Of a DNA stretch of 64,000 bases, positions 42,642 through 49,820 are shown in pieces. The first letter of the stretch is position 1; every line of letters starts with the position of its first letter. Below the pieces are notes generated by a model that saw only the letters and a list, made by a program, of their open reading frames with translations, did no database searches and was not told the origin of the DNA. Both the position numbers and the translations under genes were made by a program. This stretch comes from Neorhizobium galegae bv. officinalis (GTDB lineage: Bacteria; Pseudomonadota; Alphaproteobacteria; Rhizobiales; Rhizobiaceae): assembly GCA_000985875.1 (NCBI GenBank), contig CCRI01000012.1:1-64000 (forward strand), given 5' to 3'.

Positions 42642-43538
42642 TTACTTCCGGCTTTCCGTGAGCGGCGGGAGCTCCGTCTTCAGCCAGTCCCGGAAAGCCC
42701 TCACCTTCGCCGGCACCCGAGCGCCGGCGCGGGTGACGAGATAATGCCCCATGCCGGTGCGTGCCCGGATCGAAAACGGCTCGACCAGCCGCCCCTGTTC
42801 CAGCGCGTAGGTGGCAAGCGTATGCCAGGCGAGCATCACGCCCTGTCCGGCGATCGTCGCATCGAGGCAGAGCGAGGCGTCGTTGAAGACGTGGCGGGTC
42901 GCCATGCCGGCGCCCGACAATCCCGCTTCGTTCAGCCAGATCTCCCAGGAAAACATCGAGGGGCCGTCGATGATCGCCGGCAGTTTCAGGATATCCTTCG
43001 GCTCCTTCAGCTTTTCGGCAAGCGCCGGCGAACAGACCGGAAAGACCGTCTGCTCGATCAGCAGCTCGGCATCGACGCCCGGCCAGGTGCCCGGGCCGAC
43101 GCGGATGCCGAGATCGATATCGTCCACGCCGAGATCGGCGAGCCTGGTCGTCGCATCGATGCGCAGCCGGATTTCCGGATGGAGGCTTGAGAACCGGTCG
43201 AGCCGGTGGACCAGGAACCGGGCCGCAAACACCGGGGCGACGGAGATGGTGAGCAGCGCATCGTCATGCCGCCTGCCGATCGCCACCGCTTCCGAAAGCC
43301 CATGGAAACCTTCGCTCAATCGCGCCAGCATGGGCCGCGCCGAATCGACCGGCATCATGCCCTTCGGCAGGCGCTGAAAGACCGGCTGGCCAAGCTGGGC
43401 TTCGGCCTTGATCACCTGCTGGCTGACGGCGCCGACCGACACGCCGAGTTCGTCGGCAGCCGCCTGCAGGGAGCCCAGGCGTCCGACCGCCTCCAGCGCC
43501 CGCAAGCCGTTGAGATGCACGAGGTTGAGATTGCTCAT
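42642..43538 (-). CDS. LysR-family transcriptional regulator (GcvA-like)
   Basis: A 298-residue LysR regulator beginning LNGLRALEAVGRLGSLQAAADELGVSVGAVSQQVIKAE, the GcvA-type N-terminus, followed by GQPVFQRLPKGMMPVDSARP and an effector domain with IDLGIRVGPGTWPGVDAELL. It converges on a glutathione transferase gene. Targets are unknown; the upstream gap leads to a small ORF and not to a typical divergent target. Confidence 0.9.
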   Translation of the reverse strand: MSNLNLVHLNGLRALEAVGRLGSLQAAADELGVSVGAVSQQVIKAEAQLGQPVFQRLPKGMMPVDSARPMLARLSEGFHGLSEAVAIGRRHDDALLTISVAPVFAARFLVHRLDRFSSLHPEIRLRIDATTRLADLGVDDIDLGIRVGPGTWPGVDAELLIEQTVFPVCSPALAEKLKEPKDILKLPAIIDGPSMFSWEIWLNEAGLSGAGMATRHVFNDASLCLDATIAGQGVMLAWHTLATYALEQGRLVEPFSIRARTGMGHYLVTRAGARVPAKVRAFRDWLKTELPPLTESRK

Positions 43539-43640
43539 ATAGTTTTTCTATATCCACGCTCTCAAGAACTCAATTGAAAAACCGAACGGAAAAGCGGATG
43601 TTACGTCTGCAAATGGTCACATATTTGCGAGGTAACGGTC

Positions 43641-43841
43641 ATGGTACCGCTGAAGATTTTCTTGAACTTGAAAGCCTGGTTGGAAACGACCGAAACATTG
43701 ACGGACCTGCAGTCGAACGACCCGTTCCGCCATCCCGACATCCGCGCGATGGACCTTCGGCAACTCGCCGACCTGCCCTTCCCGCGCTTGGCTCAAGCCG
43801 ATACGAACTGCAATAAGGCGCCTCTGGCGAAATGCGCCTGA
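43641..43841 (+). CDS. Small hypothetical protein, DUF1127-like tail
   Basis: A 66-residue protein with a usable GAGGT ribosome site. The middle reads DPFRHPDIRAMDLRQLADLP, which resembles the C-terminal motif of DUF1127 peptides (M-x-x-R-E-L-x-D-L-G), preceded by a basic N-terminal helix. It occupies an otherwise empty 390-base gap between a LysR gene and a glutathione transferase gene. Low-level similarity only; it may also be non-coding. Confidence 0.5.
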   Translation: MVPLKIFLNLKAWLETTETLTDLQSNDPFRHPDIRAMDLRQLADLPFPRLAQADTNCNKAPLAKCA

Positions 43842-43928
43842 CGCCATCGTGACCCACTCCCCCACGGGAGGAGCGGGCGGCTGAGGTGAATTCCATGTTC
43901 GAGCGGAAAAGCTCGCCGTCTTCCGGCG

Positions 43929-44561
43929 TTAGACCGCAGTCGCGGCCGCCTGTTCGGCCAGGGCGCGCTGTACGGCCGGACGCTGTTTCATCCGCTCGTA
44001 GTGCGCATTGACCTTCGGAAAGTCCGCACGGTCGAGCTTCATGTTCGCGAGCCAATCGGTCATCAGGTATAGATAGGCGTCGGCCACCGAATAGGTTTCC
44101 CCGAGCACGTAGGGGCCTTCGAGCAACGAGTCCTCGATCACCTGGAAACAATCGTGAAAGACCTTTGGCGCCTTGGCGACCATGTCGTCGAAGGAGGACT
44201 GGTTGTCCGCCCAGCGATAACCGCGGCGCCAATGGGCATAGGCGACATGCACCGTCGAGGCGATATAGGCGTTGAACGCCTGCATCTTGCCGAACAGGAA
44301 CGGGTCGTCGAGCGGCGCAAGCTTCGCCTCGGGTGCGGCCTGGGCAATGAAGGCGAGGATCGCGACGGACTCGGTGATGATACCCCGGTCCGTTGCGAGT
44401 GCCGGGACGCGGCCCTTCGGGTTGATCTTCAGATAGGCTTCCGACTGCTGTTCCTTGTCGGCGAATTTCACCCATTTGATCTCGTAGGGCAGACCGGATT
44501 CGGCAAGCGCGATGTGGCTGGCCAGCGAACAGGCATTGGGCGAAAAGAACAGCGTATACAT
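43929..44561 (-). CDS. Glutathione S-transferase family protein
   Basis: A 210-residue glutathione transferase of the GstB/Theta-like type: LFFSPNACSLASHIALAESGL places the conserved Ser/Cys near the thiol site, then INPKGRVPALATDRGIITESVAILAFI binds glutathione. The helical domain contains LGETYSVADAYLYLMTDW. It is the third glutathione transferase in the window and not a close copy of the others. The ATG follows AGGAGG. Confidence 0.92.
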   Translation of the reverse strand: MYTLFFSPNACSLASHIALAESGLPYEIKWVKFADKEQQSEAYLKINPKGRVPALATDRGIITESVAILAFIAQAAPEAKLAPLDDPFLFGKMQAFNAYIASTVHVAYAHWRRGYRWADNQSSFDDMVAKAPKVFHDCFQVIEDSLLEGPYVLGETYSVADAYLYLMTDWLANMKLDRADFPKVNAHYERMKQRPAVQRALAEQAAATAV

Positions 44562-44628
44562 GAAAATCCTCCTTTGGACCGCGCCGTTCTAGCACGGTTT
44601 TTTCAGGCCAGAAGTCTCAAACCGCTGG

Positions 44629-44985
44629 TCAGCTGACACCGGGCACATCTTCCAGCCGATGCCAGACCGGAATGCCGCGTTCGTTGGCGATCCGGACGTC
44701 GTTGTCGGCGCCCTTGGAGGCGCCCGGCAGGCGCAGAACGCCTTCGCAGAGCTGCAGCAGACGTCCCGCGACCGGGTGAAAGATCTCCTCGTACAGATCG
44801 TCGCCCACATGTTTTCCGCCGGCCGCATGCCAGATCGGCAGCGCCACCCATTCGCCGATCATCGGCACATGGCCGGCCTTGAACAGCGCATGCGACGGCG
44901 CTTCGAGCCGCTTCAGGTTCTCGGCCATCTTCTCAGGGTCGTCCCCGGTGCCGGAGCGGTAGGGGCCTGCAATCAAGATCAACAT
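44629..44985 (-). CDS. DUF4406 / nucleoside deoxyribosyltransferase-like protein
   Basis: A 118-residue protein beginning MLILIAGPYRSGTGDDPEKM, a nucleotide-binding-like opening characteristic of the nucleoside 2-deoxyribosyltransferase-type (DUF4406) fold; further on CEGVLRLPGASKGADNDVRIA corresponds to the second conserved motif (L-P-G-x-S-x-G-A). Catalytic activity is unproven in this group. The ATG at 44985 is the family start. It is divergent from a DeoR regulator with an inverted repeat between. Confidence 0.8.
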   Translation of the reverse strand: MLILIAGPYRSGTGDDPEKMAENLKRLEAPSHALFKAGHVPMIGEWVALPIWHAAGGKHVGDDLYEEIFHPVAGRLLQLCEGVLRLPGASKGADNDVRIANERGIPVWHRLEDVPGVS

Positions 44986-45032
44986 CTTCGTTTCTCCAAC
45001 TCGTCCGCATTCATCGCGGAATTGCACGAATT

Positions 45033-45069
45033 TGCCTGATATGCTTTACATTAGTGACTATATCAGGCA
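45033..45069. promoter_or_regulatory. Inverted repeat upstream of the DeoR-type gene
   Basis: tgcctgatat (45033-45042) and atatcaggca (45060-45069) are exact 10-base inverted arms separated by 17 bases, in the intergenic region between a DUF4406 gene and a divergent DeoR-type gene. A likely operator for the regulator. Confidence 0.7.
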
Positions 45070-45111
45070 TAAATGCGCTTATTCATGCAATTTCGTGCAG
45101 AGTCAAGACCC

Positions 45112-45867
45112 ATGCTGACAAGCCAACGCAAGAGTCTCCTCCTCGACATGCTGCGCCGGGAGGGGCAGGTCGTCGCCAAACGGGCGGCGGAAGAATTCTC
45201 GCTTTCCGAGGACACGATCCGGCGAGATCTCCGCGAAATGGCGGCGGAAGGGCTGTTGCGGCGGGTGCATGGCGGGGCGATGCCCATCTCTCCCGACCTG
45301 CCAGATTTGTCCGCCCGGCGGGCCGTGTCATCGGGTGTGAAGCAGCGGCTGGGCAGGGCTGCGGCCGACATGGTGAAGCCGGGCCAGACGATCTTTCTCG
45401 ACGGCGGCACGTCGACTGCGGAGATCGCCCGCGCCCTGCCCCGCGACTTCGCCTTCACGATCGTCACCCACAGCCCGACGATCGCGGCGGAACTTGAGCA
45501 TCATCCGACAGCAGAGGTGATCCTGATCGGCGGGCGGCTTTACAAACATTCGATGGTCGCGACAGGTGCCGCGGCCATGGCGCAGATCGCGCTGATGCGG
45601 CCGGACATATTCTTCCTCGGCGTCACCGCCGTGCATCCGGCCCGCGGGCTCTCGACCGGCGATTTCGAGGAGGCAGCGATCAAGCGCCATATTGCTGCGT
45701 GTTCGGCCGAGACGATCACGCTGGTGACTGCGGAAAAGCTGGATGCGGTTTCACCGCATGTGATCATGCCGGTTTCGGCATTGTCGGGCATGATCGTGCA
45801 AAGCGGCATCGATGAGGAGCGGATTGCGCCTTATCGGGCGATAGGTGTGGGCCTCATGGAGGCGTGA
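45112..45867 (+). CDS. DeoR/GlpR-family transcriptional regulator
   Basis: A 251-residue DeoR regulator. The helix-turn-helix region is LTSQRKSLLLDMLRREGQVVAKRAAEEFSLSEDTIRRDLREMAAEGLLRRVHGGA, split around the conserved RRDL; the sugar-phosphate-sensing domain follows with FLDGGTSTAEIARAL and FFLGVTAVHPARGLSTGD. Such regulators respond to phosphorylated sugars. The ATG at 45112 starts the wHTH; upstream in-frame ATGs would overlap the probable operator. Confidence 0.92.
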   Translation: MLTSQRKSLLLDMLRREGQVVAKRAAEEFSLSEDTIRRDLREMAAEGLLRRVHGGAMPISPDLPDLSARRAVSSGVKQRLGRAAADMVKPGQTIFLDGGTSTAEIARALPRDFAFTIVTHSPTIAAELEHHPTAEVILIGGRLYKHSMVATGAAAMAQIALMRPDIFFLGVTAVHPARGLSTGDFEEAAIKRHIAACSAETITLVTAEKLDAVSPHVIMPVSALSGMIVQSGIDEERIAPYRAIGVGLMEA

Positions 45868-45923
45868 GGCGAGACGCAAAAGATCTTCGGCGCCTCCGCC
45901 TTCGCAGGCACTGCCCTCTCCTT

Positions 45924-46036
45924 CGTCATCCTCGGGCTTGACCCGAGGATCCATCCACGCGAAGTCTTTCGCGTGAAAAGAATGCCATTCGCCGCAGACG
46001 CGGCGGTGGATCCTCGGGTCAAGCCCGAGGATGACG
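45924..46036. repeat. Inverted pair of 29-base palindromic repeats
   Basis: Two identical 29-base units in inverse orientation (45924-45952 and 46008-46036) flank 55 bases that contain an inner hairpin (cgcgaaag / ctttcgcg). Each unit is itself palindromic (cctcgggnnnnncccgagg). The same unit occurs at 1300, 52624 and 52739. The pair lies between a DeoR gene and the convergent asparaginase gene. Confidence 0.85.
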
Positions 46037-46106
46037 GCGTGTGGGGAAATGGTCGCTCCAAATCTTGTCCGGTGCATTGATGCCGACCGAAACAGCCCCG
46101 CCAACC

Positions 46107-47114
46107 TCACGCAAACAGCGCGTCGGTCACCCTCACATCGCCCACACGGATGCCGTTCCAGTTCTTCATCGGTTTGTTGGCCATCGCCATCAGCTTGGTG
46201 TGCACCTCGCCGCCCTTTTCGAAATAGCGGGCGATCAGGGCGAAGATCATCGCCTCGGCGGCGCGCGTGGTGCCATCCTCGCACTTCACCGCCATGGCGA
46301 TGCCCTGGTCCGGAAGGGCGGCAACGAACACGCCTTCGGCGCCGGTCTTGGCAAAGATCTTGCCGGGCGCGACTTCCATCAGCCTGGTGCAGGCCCGGTT
46401 GGTGCCGGCAACGTAAAAGGGCTCGGCCATGCAGGCATCCATCAGCCGGCGCGAGGCTTTGGCGCGTTCGGCCGACAGGGTGTTGCCGGTCGCCATCTTC
46501 GCGAAACCGTGGGCGAGGCCCTTGAGCGGCACCGCATAGGTCGGGATCGAGCAGCCGTCAGTGCCGCAATTCTGGTGACCGATGAGGGCGCCGGTCAGGG
46601 TTTCCATCGTGCCGCGGATTTCGGCCTGCAGCGGATGGTCGTAGTCGACGTAGCCCTTCAGATTCATGCCGGTGTGTACGCAGGTGCAGACGAAGCCGGC
46701 ATGTTTTCCGGAGCAATTGTTGTGCAGTGCTGTCGGTGCCTCGATGGTGCGGGCCTGATGGATCAGCACCGCCTGTTCCGAGGACCAATGGGCGCCGCAT
46801 TCGAGCGCGCTGTCGTCACGGCCGGCCTTGCCGAGCATCGAGGCGGCCATCGCCACATGCGCATCCTCGCCGGAATGGGAGGCGCAGGCAAAGGCGAGTT
46901 CCTTGTTGCCGAAGCCATAGGCGTCCGCCGCACCGCTTTCGATGAGCGGCAGCGCCTGCATGGCCTTGCTGGCGGAACGGGGGAAGACATGCGCGTCCGC
47001 GTCGCCGAACGAGAAGAGAACCTTGCCGTCGCCATCCACGACGGCGCCGAGCCCGCGGTGACGGCTTTCGACCAGGCTGCCTCTGGTAATTTCGACGGTA
47101 ACGGGGTTTTGCAT
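46107..47114 (-). CDS. ansA: Asparaginase, Rhizobium etli type
   Basis: A 335-residue asparaginase of the R. etli-type family, which is unrelated to the E. coli enzymes and belongs to the serine-beta-lactamase-like fold. The conserved residues of the characterised enzyme can be aligned: the S-x-x-K pair in FPRSASKAM (Ser47, Lys50), Cys and Lys in NNCSGKHAG, and Cys in GTDGCSIP. It hydrolyses L-asparagine to aspartate and ammonia. The start at 47114 fits the family; an upstream in-frame ATG is possible. Confidence 0.92.
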   Translation of the reverse strand: MQNPVTVEITRGSLVESRHRGLGAVVDGDGKVLFSFGDADAHVFPRSASKAMQALPLIESGAADAYGFGNKELAFACASHSGEDAHVAMAASMLGKAGRDDSALECGAHWSSEQAVLIHQARTIEAPTALHNNCSGKHAGFVCTCVHTGMNLKGYVDYDHPLQAEIRGTMETLTGALIGHQNCGTDGCSIPTYAVPLKGLAHGFAKMATGNTLSAERAKASRRLMDACMAEPFYVAGTNRACTRLMEVAPGKIFAKTGAEGVFVAALPDQGIAMAVKCEDGTTRAAEAMIFALIARYFEKGGEVHTKLMAMANKPMKNWNGIRVGDVRVTDALFA

Positions 47115-47196
47115 GGTCTGTCCTGAAATTGCCGGTTTCAATGTGCCTATCGTCTGGCGATATCACAGGCTCTTAAACGAGTCCGGCGGGATTTTC

Positions 47197-47946
47197 ATGG
47201 GGGACCGTATGAAATCGGTTAAGCGGTTGTTTCTGGCCATCTTCATCGTCTACCTGGTTCCGACCTTCGCATCCGCCGGTCTCTGGGCGATGAAGGAGCG
47301 TCCGTCGGGTTGGCGCGAGGCACGCTGGTCGTCGGCGGGCATACTACCGAAGCCAGAGACAAGCGACGAAGCGGCGATCTACGTCTTCTCGGCGATGACG
47401 GGTGGCCTGAAGGGCGCCGTGGCGAGCCATGCGTGGATTGTCTTCAAGGAAAAAGGCGCGAAAACCTATACGCGCTTCGACAAGGTGGGGTGGGGTTCGC
47501 CGATCCGCCGCAACGGCTATTCGCCCGACGCCTACTGGTATTCCAACACGCCGCAGATCGTTACCTCCGTCACCGGTTCGAAGGCGGAACTGCTGATCCC
47601 GAAGGTCGAGGGCGCGATCGCCGCCTACCCTTACGCGGAACCGGGCGGCTACACGATCTGGCCGGGGCCGAATTCCAACACCTTCGTCGCCCATGTGCTG
47701 CGCAGCGTGCCGGAACTCAACGCCGTGCTGCCGCCGCACGCAGTCGGCCGCGACTATCTGCCGGATGGCGAATTCATTCATCTGGACGACGACTGGCGCG
47801 ACGTGCATGTGACCGTGCGCGGCCTCATCGGCCTGTCTGCCGGTTTGCGCAGCGGGTTTGAGGTGCACTTCCTGGGCCTGGTCGCGGGCCTCGATATCGC
47901 CAATCCCGGCATCAAGGTGCCGGCGCTCGGACGGATCGGGATTTAA
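47197..47946 (+). CDS. DUF3750 family protein
   Basis: A 249-residue protein with a hydrophobic N-terminal segment (KRLFLAIFIVYLVPTFASAG) that may be a signal peptide or membrane anchor. The rest resembles DUF3750: SHAWIVFKEKGAKTYTRFD, GYTIWPGPNSNTFVAHVLR and ELNAVLPPHAVGRDYL, the last two with a conserved NSN and HxVG. The fold and function are unknown. GGCGGGA precedes the ATG at 47197. It is divergent from the asparaginase gene. Confidence 0.8.
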   Translation: MGDRMKSVKRLFLAIFIVYLVPTFASAGLWAMKERPSGWREARWSSAGILPKPETSDEAAIYVFSAMTGGLKGAVASHAWIVFKEKGAKTYTRFDKVGWGSPIRRNGYSPDAYWYSNTPQIVTSVTGSKAELLIPKVEGAIAAYPYAEPGGYTIWPGPNSNTFVAHVLRSVPELNAVLPPHAVGRDYLPDGEFIHLDDDWRDVHVTVRGLIGLSAGLRSGFEVHFLGLVAGLDIANPGIKVPALGRIGI

Positions 47947-48019
47947 GATGGCAGCTATGCATGAAATGCAAAACGCCCGCGGATGCGGGCGTTCGACAAA
48001 CATGCAGATCAGATGGCGA

Positions 48020-48166
48020 TCAGAAGCCGACGGCCTGACGCGCAACCCGGCGGATATCGCCCTGGGCGATGCCGAGATCGTCGAGTTCGCGCGGTGTCAT
48101 ACGGCCCAGTTCGGCAACCGTCTGACGATACTTGCGCCAATTGTTGAGAGTGCGTGCGACGTTCAT
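48020..48166 (-). CDS. DUF1127 small protein
   Basis: A 48-residue peptide with the DUF1127 motif: NVARTLNNWRKYRQTVAELGRM, then PRELDDLGIAQGDIRRVARQ. DUF1127 peptides are small, basic, and linked in alphaproteobacteria to RNA-dependent regulation and phosphate and carbon homeostasis. The ATG follows AGGAAAGGGG. Two non-coding or leader-like features lie upstream on the same strand. Confidence 0.9.
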   Translation of the reverse strand: MNVARTLNNWRKYRQTVAELGRMTPRELDDLGIAQGDIRRVARQAVGF

Positions 48167-48388
48167 GATGGTTCCCCTTTCCTGGGACTTTCGAAGCTTG
48201 AGCGCCAGTCCTTGTCGCTCTTGTTTGCTTCGATGACGCTTATATAAGCTCATCAAACGTGCACTGAAAGCGCCCACTTGGCAGGCCACCCATGCGAGAG
48301 GCGCATAGGTCTTTCTCATATTAGAAATAATGAAAAATGAAGAGCCGTCGGCCGAACAAAAGCCGCTGAAAATGAAAGGCCATAAAAT

Positions 48389-48415
48389 GGAAAAGGGCCG
48401 CTCGAGGCGACCCTT
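48389..48415 (-). terminator. Terminator-like hairpin after the 24-codon ORF
   Basis: Arms aagggccgc and gcgaccctt (one mismatch) around a short loop, followed on the minus strand by four T. It lies between a 24-codon ORF upstream and the DUF1127 gene downstream on the same strand. Confidence 0.6.
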
Positions 48416-48481
48416 CCATGAGTTTGGTCCGGTTCAACGAACCCGGGGCGCTTCGTGAGCTCCCCCGAAGGAAGATGAGGT

Positions 48482-48556
48482 TCAGGCCGAGGGTTGCCCT
48501 GTCAAAACCGCCACCTTTCCATTGCCCGTTACACAGACCGAAATCTCACTAGACAT
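48482..48556 (-). CDS. Small ORF with strong ribosome site
   Basis: A 24-codon ORF starting MSSEISVCVTGNGKVAV, preceded by AAGGAAGGTG at good spacing. The product is too short to classify and has no membrane segment. It is followed by 60-70 bases with several hairpins (for example ccggttc / gaacccgg at 48429-48446) and then a terminator-like stem, so the transcript could be a small peptide mRNA or a leader. Translation is inferred only from the ribosome site. Confidence 0.45.
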   Translation of the reverse strand: MSSEISVCVTGNGKVAVLTGQPSA

Positions 48557-48718
48557 TGGATCACCTTCCTTTCACTACGTTGACGATGATTAAAAGGTAA
48601 GTGCCAAAGCCCTGTTCTGCAAGCCACGTTATATAAACGATTGCGTATTTAATTGAGTTGCGGCGGCGACCTTCCACCCCTAGAATTCGCCAGCTTCGAT
48701 CGAGGCAGATTCTCCCCT

Positions 48719-49720
48719 TCAGCTCAAAGTCACCACGATCTTGCCGATATGGCTGCTGGTTTCCATCAGCTTGTGGGCCTCGACGACGTCTGCGAACGGC
48801 AGGACGGAGTGGATGACCGGGGCGACGGTTCCGTCTTCCAGGAGCGGCCAGACCTGGGCTAGAAGATCGTCGCGGATGGCGCGTTTTTCGTCTGCCGTGC
48901 GCGGGCGCATGGTCGAGCCGGTGACCGTCAGGCGCTTCACCATGATCGGCGAGAGGTTGACCTTTTCGGCCATGTTGCCGCCAAGGAAGGCGATGATCGA
49001 CAGGCAGCCGTCCTTGGCGAGAACCGAGAGGTTCTTTTCGAGATAGGCGGCGCCGATCATGTCGAGCACGACATCGACGCCCCGGCCGCCGGTTTCCGCC
49101 TTGATCACCTCGGCAAAATCCTCGGCCCTGTAGTCGACGCCTCTTGCGGCGCCGAGCTTTTCGCAGGCCTCGCACTTTTCCCTGGAGCCGGCCGTCGCGT
49201 AGACCGTCGCGCCGAACGCCCTGGCAAGCTGGATGGCGGTCGTGCCGATGCCGCTGGTGCCGCCATGGATCAGCACGCTCTCGCCTTCGGTCAGGCCCGC
49301 CATCTGGAACAGATTGGCCCAGACGGTGAAGAAGGTTTCCGGCAGCGCCGCGGCCTTGACCGCATCATAACCCTTCGGCCATGGCAGTGCCTGCCCGGCA
49401 GGAACGGTGCAATATTCCGCGTAACCGCCGCCGTTTGCGAGCCCGCAGACCTTGTCACCGGGCTTGAACTCGCTGACACCCTCCCCGATTGCCACCACTT
49501 CGCCTGATATTTCCAGACCGAGGATCGGGCTTGCGTCCTTCGGGGGCGGATAGGCGCCCTTGCGCTGCTGCACGTCCGGGCGGTTGATGCCGGCCGCCTC
49601 CACCTTGACCAGGATCTCGCCCGGCCGCACCGCCGGCAGCGGACCGCTGGCAATGGTCATCACCTCCGGCTCTCCGAAGGACGGCAGATCGACGAAACGC
49701 ATTTCGGTGGGAAGCGGCAT
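48719..49720 (-). CDS. NAD(P)H-quinone oxidoreductase (MDR family)
   Basis: A 333-residue zinc-independent medium-chain reductase of the quinone oxidoreductase group. It has GINRPDVQQRKGAYPPP, the cofactor-binding segment ESVLIHGGTSGIGTTAIQLARAFGA and a conserved GGRGVDVVLDMIG region. It transfers electrons from NAD(P)H to quinones or enones. No zinc-ligand cysteine pattern of alcohol dehydrogenases is seen. The ATG at 49720 has a GAGGAG box; the longer upstream frame is not supported. Confidence 0.92.
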   Translation of the reverse strand: MPLPTEMRFVDLPSFGEPEVMTIASGPLPAVRPGEILVKVEAAGINRPDVQQRKGAYPPPKDASPILGLEISGEVVAIGEGVSEFKPGDKVCGLANGGGYAEYCTVPAGQALPWPKGYDAVKAAALPETFFTVWANLFQMAGLTEGESVLIHGGTSGIGTTAIQLARAFGATVYATAGSREKCEACEKLGAARGVDYRAEDFAEVIKAETGGRGVDVVLDMIGAAYLEKNLSVLAKDGCLSIIAFLGGNMAEKVNLSPIMVKRLTVTGSTMRPRTADEKRAIRDDLLAQVWPLLEDGTVAPVIHSVLPFADVVEAHKLMETSSHIGKIVVTLS

Positions 49721-49820
49721 GGCGGAACTCCTCTCGGTGCGGCCACCGACGAGACCGGTGACAGGTCCCTGACTTAGGATAGTCGCCTCGCGATAGGAAG
49801 GCGGCGTTCCGCCGCCTAGG

